From the NCBI RefSeq assembly GCF_009738185.1, contig NZ_CP046509.1:371001-435000 (forward strand): a stretch of DNA of 64,000 bases. Direction: 5' to 3'. Shown here in pieces: positions 41,207 through 50,467 of this stretch (the first letter of the stretch is position 1; every line of letters starts with the position of its first letter). Under the pieces are notes generated by a model that was given only the letters and a program-made list of their open reading frames with translations, did no database searches and was not told where the DNA came from. The stretch is from Erwinia sorbitola (GTDB lineage Bacteria > Pseudomonadota > Gammaproteobacteria > Enterobacterales > Enterobacteriaceae). The translations under genes were made by a program, and so were the position numbers.

Positions 41207-42028
41207 ATGGCAATTGTTAAATGTAAACCGACATCTCCGGGTCGTCGCCATGTAGTTAAAGTGGTAAACGCGGAGCTGCACAAGGGCAAACCATTCGCCC
41301 CGCTGGTTGAGAAAAACAGCAAATCCGGTGGCCGTAACAACAATGGTCGCATCACTACCCGTCATATCGGTGGTGGTCATAAGCAGGCTTACCGTATTGT
41401 TGACTTCAAACGCAACAAAGATGGTATCCCAGCGACCGTTGAACGTCTTGAGTACGATCCGAACCGCTCTGCGAACATCGCACTGGTTCTGTACAAAGAT
41501 GGCGAACGCCGTTATATCCTGGCCCCTAAAGGCCTTAAAGCTGGCGACCAGATTCAGTCTGGCGTTGATGCTGCGATTAAAGCAGGTAACACTCTGCCTA
41601 TGCGTAACATCCCAGTTGGTTCTACCGTGCATAACGTAGAAATGAAACCAGGTAAAGGCGGTCAGATTGCTCGCTCTGCTGGTACTTACGTGCAGATCGT
41701 TGCTCGTGAAGGTTCTTACGTTACCCTGCGTCTGCGTTCTGGTGAAATGCGTAAAGTCGAAATTGACTGCCGCGCGACCCTGGGCGAAGTCGGTAATGCC
41801 GAGCACATGCTCCGCGTTCTGGGTAAAGCCGGTGCAGCCCGTTGGCGTGGTATTCGTCCTACCGTTCGCGGTACTGCGATGAACCCAGTTGATCACCCGC
41901 ACGGTGGTGGTGAAGGTCGTAACTTTGGTAAGCACCCGGTAACTCCGTGGGGCGTTCAGACCAAAGGTAAGAAGACCCGTAGCAACAAGCGTACCGATAA
42001 GTTTATCGTACGTCGCCGTAGCAAATAA
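41207..42028 (+). CDS. rplB: 50S ribosomal protein L2
   Basis: Conserved protein needed for subunit joining and peptidyl transferase assembly; 273 residues. The functionally important His is in MNPVDHPHGGGEG near 222-234. Confidence 0.99.
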   Translation: MAIVKCKPTSPGRRHVVKVVNAELHKGKPFAPLVEKNSKSGGRNNNGRITTRHIGGGHKQAYRIVDFKRNKDGIPATVERLEYDPNRSANIALVLYKDGERRYILAPKGLKAGDQIQSGVDAAIKAGNTLPMRNIPVGSTVHNVEMKPGKGGQIARSAGTYVQIVAREGSYVTLRLRSGEMRKVEIDCRATLGEVGNAEHMLRVLGKAGAARWRGIRPTVRGTAMNPVDHPHGGGEGRNFGKHPVTPWGVQTKGKKTRSNKRTDKFIVRRRSK

Positions 42029-42044
42029 TTTTAGAGGATAAGCC

Positions 42045-42323
42045 ATGCCACGTTCTCTCAAGAAAGGTCCTTTTATTGACCTGCACTTGCTGAAGAAGGT
42101 AGAGAAAGCTTTGGAAAGCGGAGACAAGAAGCCACTGCGCACCTGGTCCCGTCGTTCAACGATCTTCCCTAACATGATCGGTTTGACCATCGCTGTCCAT
42201 AATGGTCGTCAGCACGTTCCTGTCTTTGTTTCCGACGAAATGGTCGGTCACAAACTGGGTGAATTTGCACCGACCCGTACTTATCGCGGCCACGCGGCTG
42301 ATAAAAAAGCCAAGAAACGCTAA
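42045..42323 (+). CDS. rpsS: 30S ribosomal protein S19
   Basis: Head protein that contacts S13 and A-site tRNA; 92 residues, [16 protein letters not shown] at the start. It follows rplB by 16 bp. Confidence 0.99.
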
Positions 42324-42337
42324 GGCAGGAGGAAGAG

Positions 42338-42670
42338 ATGGAAACTATCGCTAAACATCGCCACGCTCGTTCTTCTGCACAGAAGGTTCGCCTGGTAGCG
42401 GATCTTGTACGCGGTAAGAAAGTGTCGCAGGCTCTGGACATTTTGACCTACACCAATAAGAAAGCGGCTGTACTGGTCAAGAAAGTTCTGGAATCTGCCA
42501 TTGCTAACGCCGAACACAACGATGGCGCTGACATTGATGATCTGAAAGTCACGAAGATCTTCGTTGACGAAGGCCCAAGCATGAAGCGCATTATGCCGCG
42601 TGCAAAAGGTCGTGCAGATCGCATCCTGAAGCGCACCAGCCACATTACTGTGGTTGTGTCCGATCGCTGA
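42338..42670 (+). CDS. rplV: 50S ribosomal protein L22
   Basis: Binds all 23S domains and narrows the exit tunnel by its beta hairpin ([19 protein letters not shown]); 110 residues. The hairpin has no deletion of the type that gives macrolide resistance. Confidence 0.99.
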
Positions 42671-42687
42671 GACTCTGGAGACTAGCA

Positions 42688-43386
42688 ATGGGTCAGAAAG
42701 TACATCCTAATGGTATTCGCCTGGGTATTGTTAAACCCTGGAACTCTACCTGGTTCGCAAATACCAAAGAATTCGCTGACAACCTGGACAGCGACTTTAA
42801 AGTGCGTCAGTTCCTGACTAAAGAACTGGCTAAAGCATCCGTTTCTCGTATCGTTATCGAGCGTCCGGCTAAGAGCATCCGTGTGACTATTCACACCGCT
42901 CGCCCAGGCATCGTTATCGGTAAGAAAGGCGAAGATGTAGAAAAACTGCGCAAGGTCGTAGCGGATATCGCTGGCGTTCCTGCACAGATCAATATCGCCG
43001 AAGTCCGTAAACCGGAACTGGACGCTAAATTGGTTGCTGACAGCATCACTTCACAGCTGGAGCGTCGTGTGATGTTCCGTCGTGCTATGAAGCGTGCTGT
43101 ACAGAACGCAATGCGTCTGGGCGCTAAAGGGATCAAAGTTGAAGTTAGTGGCCGTCTTGGCGGTGCAGAAATCGCGCGTACCGAATGGTACCGTGAAGGC
43201 CGCGTGCCACTGCACACTCTGCGTGCAGACATTGACTACAACACCTCTGAAGCCCACACCACTTATGGTGTAATCGGCGTTAAGGTATGGATCTTCAAAG
43301 GTGAGATCCTGGGTGGTATGGCTGCTGTTGAACAACCGGAACCGGCTGCTCAACCTAAAAAGCAGCAGCGTAAAGGCCGTAAGTAA
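42688..43386 (+). CDS. rpsC: 30S ribosomal protein S3
   Basis: Forms the mRNA entry site and helicase together with S4 and S5; 232 residues (E. coli 233). KH domain with GIVIGKKGEDVEKLR near 74-88; basic tail KKQQRKGRK. Confidence 0.99.
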   Translation: MGQKVHPNGIRLGIVKPWNSTWFANTKEFADNLDSDFKVRQFLTKELAKASVSRIVIERPAKSIRVTIHTARPGIVIGKKGEDVEKLRKVVADIAGVPAQINIAEVRKPELDAKLVADSITSQLERRVMFRRAMKRAVQNAMRLGAKGIKVEVSGRLGGAEIARTEWYREGRVPLHTLRADIDYNTSEAHTTYGVIGVKVWIFKGEILGGMAAVEQPEPAAQPKKQQRKGRK

Positions 43387-43398
43387 GGAGAGTCGCTG

Positions 43399-43809
43399 AT
43401 GTTACAACCAAAGCGTACAAAATTCCGTAAAGTGCACAAAGGCCGCAACCGTGGTCTGGCGCAGGGTACGGATGTTAGCTTCGGTACTTTCGGTCTGAAA
43501 GCTGTTGGCCGTGGTCGTCTGACCGCTCGTCAGATCGAAGCAGCACGTCGTGCAATGACCCGTGCAGTTAAGCGTCAAGGTAAAATTTGGATCCGTGTAT
43601 TCCCGGACAAACCAATTACCGAGAAGCCACTGGAAGTGCGTATGGGTAAAGGTAAAGGTAACGTGGAGTATTGGGTTGCCTTGATCCAGCCGGGTAAAGT
43701 CCTGTATGAAATGGACGGTGTCCCGGAAGAGCTGGCCCGTGAAGCCTTCAAGCTGGCAGCAGCAAAACTGCCTATCAAAACCACCTTTGTAACTAAGACG
43801 GTGATGTAA
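43399..43809 (+). CDS. rplP: 50S ribosomal protein L16
   Basis: Helps form the A-site region of the large subunit; 136 residues. Its stop codon overlaps the rpmC start (TAATG). Confidence 0.99.
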   Translation: MLQPKRTKFRKVHKGRNRGLAQGTDVSFGTFGLKAVGRGRLTARQIEAARRAMTRAVKRQGKIWIRVFPDKPITEKPLEVRMGKGKGNVEYWVALIQPGKVLYEMDGVPEELAREAFKLAAAKLPIKTTFVTKTVM

Positions 43810-44000
43810 TGAAAGCTACTGAGCTGCGTGAAAAAAGCGTTGAAGAGCTCAACACTGAGCTGCTTAACCTGTTGCGTGAGCAGTTTAACCTGCGCATGCA
43901 AGCTGCATCCGGCCAACTTCAACAGACTCATGTGTTGAAGAATGTTCGTCGTGATGTTGCGCGCGTTAAGACTTTACTGACTGAGAAGGCAGGTGCGTAA
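43809..44000 (+). CDS. rpmC: 50S ribosomal protein L29
   Basis: Small helical protein at the tunnel exit beside L23; 63 residues. Overlaps both neighbours by one base. Confidence 0.99.
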   Translation: MKATELREKSVEELNTELLNLLREQFNLRMQAASGQLQQTHVLKNVRRDVARVKTLLTEKAGA

Positions 44001-44254
44001 TGACCGATAAAATCCGTACTCTGCAAGGTCGTGTGACAAGTGACAAAATGGAGAAATCCATTGTTGTTGCTATCGAACGCGTAGTGAAGCACCCGATCTA
44101 CGGGAAATTCATTAAGCGTACGACCAAGCTGCACGTACACGACGAGAACAACGAAAGTGGTATCGGCGACGTGGTTGAAGTCCGCGAATGCCGTCCACTG
44201 TCTAAGAGTAAATCTTGGACGCTGGTTCGCGTTGTAGAGAAAGCGATTCTGTAA
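44000..44254 (+). CDS. rpsQ: 30S ribosomal protein S17
   Basis: Primary 16S rRNA-binding protein of the lower body; 84 residues, OB fold. Last gene of the S10 operon; a terminator and the spc promoter follow. Confidence 0.99.
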   Translation: MTDKIRTLQGRVTSDKMEKSIVVAIERVVKHPIYGKFIKRTTKLHVHDENNESGIGDVVEVRECRPLSKSKSWTLVRVVEKAIL

Positions 44255-44282
44255 TAGAATCTGCCTCTCTAAAAAATAAGAT

Positions 44283-44311
44283 AAACGGCTCGTCAGGGCC
44301 GTTTATTTTTT
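44283..44311 (+). terminator. intrinsic terminator at the end of the S10 operon
   Basis: AAACGGC and GCCGTTT arms around an eight-base loop, then ATTTTTT. E. coli has the same arrangement. Confidence 0.9.
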
Positions 44312-44312
44312 C

Positions 44313-44341
44313 TACCCATATGCGAGAAGCAGTGTTATAAT
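44313..44341 (+). promoter_or_regulatory. spc operon promoter
   Basis: TATAAT at 44336-44341 with a weak -35 (TACCCA, 44313-44318, 17-bp spacing), followed by a GC-rich discriminator GCTGCGCCCTC. The region matches the strong E. coli Pspc closely. Confidence 0.85.
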
Positions 44342-44420
44342 GCTGCGCCCTCAATTGTGGGGCTTTTAAACGACCTGAATCAGGTCCCGAAGTAGTAGTT
44401 GACATTAGCGGAGCACTAAA

Positions 44421-44792
44421 ATGATCCAAGAACAGACTATGCTGAACGTCGCCGACAACTCCGGTGCACGTCGCGTAATGTGTATCAAGGTTCTGGGTGG
44501 CTCGCACCGTCGCTACGCAGGCGTAGGCGACATCATCAAAATTACCATCAAGGAAGCAATTCCTCGCGGTAAGGTTAAGAAGGGTGATGTGCTGAAAGCG
44601 GTAGTGGTGCGCACCAGGAAGGGTGTTCGTCGCCCGGACGGTTCTGTCATTCGCTTCGATGGTAATGCATGCGTTATTTTAAATAATAACAGTGAGCAGC
44701 CTATCGGAACGCGTATTTTTGGGCCGGTAACTCGTGAACTTCGTACTGAAAAGTTCATGAAAATTATCTCTCTGGCACCAGAAGTACTCTAA
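44421..44792 (+). CDS. rplN: 50S ribosomal protein L14
   Basis: Interface protein forming intersubunit bridges with 16S rRNA and the binding site of silencing factor RsfS; 123 residues, starting MIQEQTMLNVADNSGARRVMC. First gene of the spc operon. Confidence 0.99.
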   Translation: MIQEQTMLNVADNSGARRVMCIKVLGGSHRRYAGVGDIIKITIKEAIPRGKVKKGDVLKAVVVRTRKGVRRPDGSVIRFDGNACVILNNNSEQPIGTRIFGPVTRELRTEKFMKIISLAPEVL

Positions 44793-44802
44793 GGAGCGAA
44801 AA

Positions 44803-45117
44803 ATGGCAGCTAAAATCCGTCGCGATGACGAAGTTATCGTGCTGACCGGCAAAGATAAAGGTAAGCGCGGTAAAGTAAAAAATGTTCTGTCTTCAGGCAA
44901 ACTGATTGTTGAAGGTATCAACCTGGTGAAGAAACATCAGAAGCCGGTTCCGGCTCTGAACCAACCAGGTGGCATCGTTGAAAAAGAAGCTGCAATTCAA
45001 GTTTCTAACGTTGCTCTCTTCAACTCGGCAACCGGCAAGGCTGACCGTGTAGGCTTTAGATTCGAAGACGGCAAAAAAGTCCGTTTCTTCAAATCGAATA
45101 GCGAAACTATCAAGTAA
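44803..45117 (+). CDS. rplX: 50S ribosomal protein L24
   Basis: Assembly initiator at the 5' end of 23S rRNA; 104 residues with the KOW-type start DEVIVLTGKDKGKRGKV. Confidence 0.99.
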   Translation: MAAKIRRDDEVIVLTGKDKGKRGKVKNVLSSGKLIVEGINLVKKHQKPVPALNQPGGIVEKEAAIQVSNVALFNSATGKADRVGFRFEDGKKVRFFKSNSETIK

Positions 45118-45160
45118 TTTGGAGTAGTACGATGGCGAAACTGCATGATTACTACAAAGA
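45100..45160 (+). promoter_or_regulatory. S8 autoregulatory site at the rplX-rplE junction
   Basis: The junction sequence around the rplE start (GAAACTATCAAGTAATTTGG then GAGTAGTACG) is nearly the same as in E. coli, where S8 binds a helix mimicking its 16S rRNA site and represses rplE and downstream genes. Limits are approximate. Confidence 0.65.
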
Positions 45161-45671
45161 CGAAGTAGTTAAACAACTCATGACTGAGTTTAACTACAAT
45201 TCTGTCATGCAAGTCCCTCGGGTCGAGAAGATCACCCTGAACATGGGTGTTGGTGAAGCGATCGCTGACAAAAAGCTGCTGGATAATGCAGCAGCCGATT
45301 TGGCAGCAATCTCCGGTCAAAAGCCGTTTATCACCAAAGCACGCAAATCAGTTGCAGGCTTCAAAATCCGTCAGGGCTATCCGATCGGCTGTAAAGTAAC
45401 TCTGCGTGGCGAACGCATGTGGGAGTTCTTTGAGCGTCTGATTTCTATTGCTGTTCCACGTATCCGTGACTTCCGTGGCTTGTCCGCTAAGTCATTCGAT
45501 GGCCGTGGTAACTACAGCATGGGCGTTCGTGAGCAGATCATCTTCCCAGAAATCGACTATGACAAAGTCGACCGCGTTCGTGGTTTGGATATCACCATTA
45601 CCACTACTGCGAAATCTGATGATGAAGGCCGCGCACTTTTGGCTGCTTTTAACTTCCCGTTCCGCAAGTAA
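45132..45671 (+). CDS. rplE: 50S ribosomal protein L5
   Basis: Binds 5S rRNA and contacts P-site tRNA and S13; 179 residues. Target of S8 feedback at its translation start. Confidence 0.99.
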   Translation: MAKLHDYYKDEVVKQLMTEFNYNSVMQVPRVEKITLNMGVGEAIADKKLLDNAAADLAAISGQKPFITKARKSVAGFKIRQGYPIGCKVTLRGERMWEFFERLISIAVPRIRDFRGLSAKSFDGRGNYSMGVREQIIFPEIDYDKVDRVRGLDITITTTAKSDDEGRALLAAFNFPFRK

Positions 45672-45684
45672 GGCAGGGTTACTG

Positions 45685-45990
45685 ATGGCTAAGCAATCGA
45701 TGAAAGCACGCGAAGTCGTTCGCGTGAAACTGGCTGACAAGTACCGCGCTAAACGCGAGGAACTGAAAGCTATCATTTCTAGTGTGAACTCATCCGACGA
45801 AGATCGTTGGAATGCTGTTCTGAAGCTGCAAACTCTGCCGCGTGATTCCAGCCCGTCTCGTCAGCGCAAGCGCTGCCGCCAAACTGGACGTCCACATGGT
45901 TATGTGGGCAAATTCGGTCTGAGCCGTATCAAGTTGCGTGAAGCCGCCATGCGCGGTGAAGTACCTGGCTTGAAAAAGGCTAGCTGGTAA
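45685..45990 (+). CDS. rpsN: 30S ribosomal protein S14
   Basis: Head protein of the small subunit; 101 residues. Long, zinc-free type: the segment RQRKRCRQTGRPHGY has no CxxC pairs. ATG 45685 (MAKQSMKAREV) follows GGCAGGGT; a frame extending upstream overlaps rplE and is not real. Confidence 0.98.
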   Translation: MAKQSMKAREVVRVKLADKYRAKREELKAIISSVNSSDEDRWNAVLKLQTLPRDSSPSRQRKRCRQTGRPHGYVGKFGLSRIKLREAAMRGEVPGLKKASW

Positions 45991-46020
45991 TTACCAATTG
46001 AATCACGGGAGTAAAGACAG

Positions 46021-46413
46021 ATGAGCATGCAAGATCCGATCGCGGATATGCTGACCCGTATCCGTAACGGTCAAGCCGCGAACAAAGTTGCGGTCACCAT
46101 GCCTTCCTCCAAGCTGAAATTGGCTATTGCCAACGTGCTGAAGGAAGAAGGCTATATTGAAGAATTTAAAATCGAAGGCGACACCAAGCCTGAACTGGAA
46201 CTGACTTTAAAGTATTTCCAGGGCAAGGCAGTGGTAGAGAGCATTCAGCGTGTAAGCCGTCCTGGTCTGCGTATCTACAAACGCAAAGACGAACTGCCAA
46301 AAGTTATGGCTGGACTGGGTATCGCTGTTATTTCTACCTCTAAAGGTGTTATGACCGATCGTGCAGCTCGCCAGGCAGGTCTTGGCGGCGAAATTATCTG
46401 CTACGTAGCTTAA
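46021..46413 (+). CDS. rpsH: 30S ribosomal protein S8
   Basis: Primary binder of the central domain of 16S rRNA and repressor of the spc operon; 130 residues. Confidence 0.99.
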   Translation: MSMQDPIADMLTRIRNGQAANKVAVTMPSSKLKLAIANVLKEEGYIEEFKIEGDTKPELELTLKYFQGKAVVESIQRVSRPGLRIYKRKDELPKVMAGLGIAVISTSKGVMTDRAARQAGLGGEIICYVA

Positions 46414-46425
46414 TCGGAGGAATAA

Positions 46426-46959
46426 ATGTCTCGTGTTGCTAAAGCACCAGTCGCGATTCCTGCCGGCGTAGAGGTAAAACTCGACGGTCAGGTAATTTCG
46501 ATTAAAGGTAAAAACGGCGAGCTGACTCGTACGCTCAACAAAGCCGTAGAAGTTAAGCATGCTGACAACGCCCTGACTTTCGCTCCGCGCGAAGGTTTTG
46601 TGGATGGTTGGGCGCAGGCTGGTACTTCACGCGCTCTGCTGAACGGTATGGTTATCGGTGTTACCGAAGGCTTCACTAAGAAGCTGCAGCTGGTTGGTGT
46701 AGGTTATCGTGCAGCCGTTAAAGGCAACTCTGTGAGCTTAGCCCTGGGCTTCTCTCACCCTGTTGACCATGCGCTGCCGGCGGGTATCACTGCTGAATGT
46801 CCAACTCAGACTGAAATCGTGCTGAAAGGCGCTGATAAACAGCTGATTGGTCAGGTTGCAGCCGATATACGCGCCTACCGTCGTCCTGAGCCTTATAAAG
46901 GCAAGGGTGTTCGTTACGCCGACGAAGTCGTGCGTACCAAAGAGGCTAAGAAGAAGTAA
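46426..46959 (+). CDS. rplF: 50S ribosomal protein L6
   Basis: Two-domain protein next to the sarcin-ricin loop; 177 residues, with the C-terminal RRPEPYKGKGVRY motif. Confidence 0.99.
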   Translation: MSRVAKAPVAIPAGVEVKLDGQVISIKGKNGELTRTLNKAVEVKHADNALTFAPREGFVDGWAQAGTSRALLNGMVIGVTEGFTKKLQLVGVGYRAAVKGNSVSLALGFSHPVDHALPAGITAECPTQTEIVLKGADKQLIGQVAADIRAYRRPEPYKGKGVRYADEVVRTKEAKKK

Positions 46960-46968
46960 GGTAACACT

Positions 46969-47322
46969 ATGGATAAGAAATCTGCTCGTATCCGTCGTGC
47001 GACCCGCGCACGTCGCAAGCTCAAAGAGCTGGGTGCTACTCGCCTGGTGGTACATCGTACCCCGCGTCATATTTACGCACAGGTAATCGCACCTAACGGT
47101 TCTGAAGTCCTGGTCGCTGCTTCTACTGTAGAAAAAGCTATCAGTGAGCAATTGAAGTACACTGGAAACAAAGACGCTGCTGCTGCTGTAGGTAAAGCAG
47201 TTGCTGAACGCGCAATCGAAAAAGGCATCACTGGTGTTTCTTTCGACCGTTCTGGTTTCCAATATCATGGTCGAGTCCAGGCACTGGCAGATGCTGCCCG
47301 TGAAGCTGGCCTACAGTTCTAA
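46969..47322 (+). CDS. rplR: 50S ribosomal protein L18
   Basis: 5S rRNA-binding protein; 117 residues, ending in the conserved YHGRVQALADAAREAGLQF. Confidence 0.99.
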   Translation: MDKKSARIRRATRARRKLKELGATRLVVHRTPRHIYAQVIAPNGSEVLVAASTVEKAISEQLKYTGNKDAAAAVGKAVAERAIEKGITGVSFDRSGFQYHGRVQALADAAREAGLQF

Positions 47323-47336
47323 GGTAGAGGTGTAAG

Positions 47337-47837
47337 ATGGCACACATCGAAAAACAAGCTGGCGAACTGCAGGAAAAGCTGATCGCGGTAAATCGTGTAT
47401 CTAAAACCGTTAAAGGTGGTCGTATTTTCTCCTTCACAGCTCTGACTGTTGTTGGTGATGGTAATGGCCGCATTGGTTTTGGTTACGGTAAAGCGCGTGA
47501 AGTTCCAGCAGCGATCCAGAAAGCGATGGAAAAAGCTCGTCGCAATATGATCAGCGTCGCGCTGAACAACGGTACTCTGCAGCACCCTGTTAAAGGTGTG
47601 CACACTGGGTCACGTGTGTTCATGCAGCCAGCTCACGAAGGTACCGGTATTATTGCCGGTGGTGCAATGCGTGCCGTTCTGGAAGTGGCTGGGGTTCATA
47701 ACGTTCTGGCTAAAGCCTATGGTTCCACTAACCCAATCAACGTGGTTCGTGCAACTCTGGATGGTCTGACCAACATGAATTCCCCAGAAATGGTCGCTGC
47801 CAAGCGTGGCAAATCTGTTGAAGACATTCTGGGGTAA
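47337..47837 (+). CDS. rpsE: 30S ribosomal protein S5
   Basis: Shapes the mRNA channel and decoding fidelity; 166 residues (E. coli 167). The spectinomycin loop is of wild-type form (VSKTVKGGRIFSF). Confidence 0.99.
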   Translation: MAHIEKQAGELQEKLIAVNRVSKTVKGGRIFSFTALTVVGDGNGRIGFGYGKAREVPAAIQKAMEKARRNMISVALNNGTLQHPVKGVHTGSRVFMQPAHEGTGIIAGGAMRAVLEVAGVHNVLAKAYGSTNPINVVRATLDGLTNMNSPEMVAAKRGKSVEDILG

Positions 47838-47842
47838 TGACC

Positions 47843-48022
47843 ATGGCTAAGACTATTAAAATTACTCAAACCCGTAGTTCGATCGGTCGTTTGCCAAAAC
47901 ACAAGGCAACACTGCTTGGCCTGGGTCTGCGTCGTATTAACCACACCGTAGAGCGTGAAGACACGCCAGCTGTACGCGGTATGGTTAACGCGATTTCATA
48001 CATGGTTAAAGTGGAGGAGTAA
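47843..48022 (+). CDS. rpmD: 50S ribosomal protein L30
   Basis: Small large-subunit protein of 59 residues, MAKTIKITQTRSSIGRLPKH at the start. I use ATG 47843 because it has the E. coli N terminus and better spacing from GGGGT; an ATG at 47837 overlaps the rpsE stop. Confidence 0.98.
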   Translation: MAKTIKITQTRSSIGRLPKHKATLLGLGLRRINHTVEREDTPAVRGMVNAISYMVKVEE

Positions 48023-48025
48023 GAG

Positions 48026-48460
48026 ATGCGTTTAAATACTCTGTCTCCGGCCGACGGCTCCAAGCACGCTCCTAAACGTCTGGGTCGTGGTATTGGTTCT
48101 GGTCTCGGCAAAACCGGCGGTCGCGGTCACAAAGGTCAGAACTCACGTTCTGGCGGTGGCGTACGTCGTGGTTTTGAAGGCGGCCAGATGCCTCTGTACC
48201 GTCGTCTGCCGAAATTCGGTTTCACCTCTCGCAAAGCAATGGTCACCGCAGAAGTTCGTCTGTCTGACCTGGCGAAAGTTGAAGGCGGTATCGTCGACCT
48301 GAACACGCTGAAAGCGGCAAACATTATCGGTATTCAGATGGAGTTCGCGAAAGTGATCCTGTCTGGCGAAGTTTCTGCACCGGTAACGATTCGCGGTCTG
48401 CGTGTAACTAAAGGCGCTCGTGCTGCAATCGAAGCTGCTGGCGGTAAAATTGAGGAATAA
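48026..48460 (+). CDS. rplO: 50S ribosomal protein L15
   Basis: Late-assembly protein of the large subunit; 144 residues. Gly- and Arg-rich N-terminal arm with GRGIGSGLGKTGGRGHKGQ. Confidence 0.99.
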   Translation: MRLNTLSPADGSKHAPKRLGRGIGSGLGKTGGRGHKGQNSRSGGGVRRGFEGGQMPLYRRLPKFGFTSRKAMVTAEVRLSDLAKVEGGIVDLNTLKAANIIGIQMEFAKVILSGEVSAPVTIRGLRVTKGARAAIEAAGGKIEE

Positions 48461-48467
48461 GTAGCAG

Positions 48468-49799
48468 ATGGCTAAGCAACCGGGATTAGATTTTCAAAGT
48501 GCCAAGGGTGGTTTTGGCGAACTAAAACGCAGACTTCTGTTTGTTATTGGTGCGCTAATTGTCTTCCGCATTGGTTCTTTTATTCCGATCCCTGGTATCG
48601 ATGCCACTGTACTTGCCAAACTGCTTGAGCAACAGCGCGGCACCATCATTGAGATGTTTAACATGTTCTCTGGTGGTGCTCTGAGCCGTGCTTCTATCTT
48701 TGCTCTGGGTATTATGCCGTATATTTCGGCATCTATTATTATCCAGCTGCTGACGGTGGTTCATCCAGCGTTAGCTGAAATCAAGAAAGAAGGGGAGGCT
48801 GGCCGTCGTAAGATTAGCCAGTACACCCGTTACGGTACTCTGGTATTAGGTATATTCCAGGCGGTCGGTATTGCTACCGGCTTGCCGAATATGCCAGGAA
48901 TGCAGGGCTTGGTGTTAAACCCAGGTTTTGCTTTCTACTTTACCGCTGTTGTTAGTCTGGTCACCGGAACAATGTTCCTGATGTGGCTGGGCGAGCAGAT
49001 AACTGAACGAGGCATCGGTAACGGTATCTCAATCATTATCTTCGCTGGTATTGTTGCGGGTCTGCCGCCGGCCATTGGCCATACCATCGAGCAAGCGCGG
49101 CAAGGCGACCTGCACTTCCTCCTGTTGCTGTTGGTTGCAGTTTTAGTATTTGCAGTGACCTTCTTCGTTGTTTTCGTTGAGCGTGGTCAACGCCGCATTG
49201 TGGTGAACTATGCGAAACGTCAGCAAGGCCGTCGTGTCTATGCTGCGCAGAGCACACATTTACCGTTGAAAGTTAATATGGCTGGTGTAATACCTGCTAT
49301 CTTTGCTTCCAGCATTATCTTGTTCCCGGCAACCATCGCGTCATGGTTCGGGGGCGGAACTGGCTGGAACTGGCTGACGACTATTTCGATGTCATTACAG
49401 CCCGGTCAACCGCTTTATGTGCTACTCTATGCGACTGCAATCATCTTCTTCTGTTTCTTCTACACAGCGTTGGTTTTCAACCCTCGTGAAACAGCAGATA
49501 ACCTGAAGAAGTCTGGTGCATTTGTACCAGGTATTCGTCCGGGAGAACAGACGGCGAAGTATATCGATAAAGTAATGACACGCCTGACATTAATCGGTGC
49601 GTTGTATATTACCTTTATCTGCCTGATCCCGGAGTTCATGCGTGATGCGATGAAAGTTCCATTCTACTTCGGCGGTACTTCACTGCTGATCGTAGTCGTT
49701 GTCATCATGGACTTTATGGCTCAAGTGCAAACTCTGATGATGTCAAGTCAGTATGAGTCTGCATTGAAGAAAGCAAACCTGAAAGGCTACGGCCGTTAA
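48468..49799 (+). CDS. secY: protein translocase subunit SecY
   Basis: Channel subunit of the SecYEG translocon in the inner membrane; 443 residues with ten transmembrane helices. The plug-region helix follows RIGSFIPIPGIDATVL, and the cytosolic loop with YAKRQQGRRVYAAQSTHLPL contacts ribosome and SecA. It sits in the spc operon after rplO, as in most bacteria. Confidence 0.99.
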   Translation: MAKQPGLDFQSAKGGFGELKRRLLFVIGALIVFRIGSFIPIPGIDATVLAKLLEQQRGTIIEMFNMFSGGALSRASIFALGIMPYISASIIIQLLTVVHPALAEIKKEGEAGRRKISQYTRYGTLVLGIFQAVGIATGLPNMPGMQGLVLNPGFAFYFTAVVSLVTGTMFLMWLGEQITERGIGNGISIIIFAGIVAGLPPAIGHTIEQARQGDLHFLLLLLVAVLVFAVTFFVVFVERGQRRIVVNYAKRQQGRRVYAAQSTHLPLKVNMAGVIPAIFASSIILFPATIASWFGGGTGWNWLTTISMSLQPGQPLYVLLYATAIIFFCFFYTALVFNPRETADNLKKSGAFVPGIRPGEQTAKYIDKVMTRLTLIGALYITFICLIPEFMRDAMKVPFYFGGTSLLIVVVVIMDFMAQVQTLMMSSQYESALKKANLKGYGR

Positions 49800-49831
49800 T
49801 TCAGGCGCTTGAGAAGTTACGGAGAGTAAAA

Positions 49832-49948
49832 ATGAAAGTTCGTGCTTCCGTCAAGAAATTATGTCGTAACTGCAAAATCGTTCGTCGCGACGGTGTCGTC
49901 CGTGTGATTTGCAGTGCCGAGCCTAAGCATAAACAGCGCCAAGGCTGA
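49832..49948 (+). CDS. rpmJ: 50S ribosomal protein L36
   Basis: 38-residue protein with a zinc-binding Cys-Cys-Cys-His set (KKLCRNCKIVRR, VICSAEPKH), so it is the zinc-containing form. ATG 49832 has GGAG upstream. It ends the spc operon. Confidence 0.98.
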   Translation: MKVRASVKKLCRNCKIVRRDGVVRVICSAEPKHKQRQG

Positions 49949-49983
49949 TTTAATCGCATATTTTTCTTGCAAAGTCGGGTTGA

Positions 49984-50010
49984 GCTGGCTAGATTAGCCA
50001 GCCAATCTTT
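49984..50010 (+). terminator. hairpin between spc and alpha operons
   Basis: Perfect eight-base arms GCTGGCTA and TAGCCAGC with a GAT loop, then AATCTTTT. It may end part of the spc transcripts; enough readthrough would feed the alpha operon, for which I see no separate promoter. Confidence 0.7.
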
Positions 50011-50018
50011 TGTATGTC

Positions 50019-50110
50019 TGTGCGTTTCCATTTGAGTATCCTGAAAACGGGCTTTTCGGTATGGGACGCATAAGTAATTAAATAGGAGTGCATAGTGGCC
50101 CGTATAGCAG
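50019..50110 (+). ncRNA. alpha operon ribosome-binding-site element (S4 target pseudoknot)
   Basis: The segment with GTGCGTTTCCATTTGAGTAT, TGAAAACGGGCTTTTC and AGGAGTGCATAGTG before rpsM closely matches the E. coli alpha mRNA leader. Ribosomal protein S4 binds its nested pseudoknot and traps the ribosome, repressing the operon. Confidence 0.85.
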
Positions 50111-50451
50111 GCATTAACATTCCTGATCATAAACATACCGTTATCGCATTAACTGCAATCTTCGGTATCGGTAAAACCCGCTCACAGGCTATCTGTGCGT
50201 CAACGGGTATTGCTGAGAATGTTAAGATCAGTGAGCTGTCTGAAGAACAAATCGATATTCTGCGTGATGCAGTAGCTAAATTTGTTGTTGAAGGCGATCT
50301 GCGTCGTGAAGTCACCCTGAGCATCAAGCGTCTTATGGACCTTGGCTGCTATCGTGGTTTGCGTCATCGTCGTGGTCTTCCAGTACGCGGTCAGCGTACC
50401 AAGACTAACGCACGTACCCGTAAGGGTCCGCGTAAACCGATCAAGAAATAA
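50095..50451 (+). CDS. rpsM: 30S ribosomal protein S13
   Basis: Head protein contacting P-site tRNA and forming bridges with L5; 118 residues. The start is GTG at 50095, as in E. coli, inside the S4-binding element. Confidence 0.98.
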   Translation: MARIAGINIPDHKHTVIALTAIFGIGKTRSQAICASTGIAENVKISELSEEQIDILRDAVAKFVVEGDLRREVTLSIKRLMDLGCYRGLRHRRGLPVRGQRTKTNARTRKGPRKPIKK

Positions 50452-50467
50452 TCGGGGTGATTGAATA

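Noticed and set aside
41135..42190. 351-codon open frame opposite rplB and rpsS
   Set aside because: Antisense shadow produced by the strong codon bias of ribosomal protein genes.
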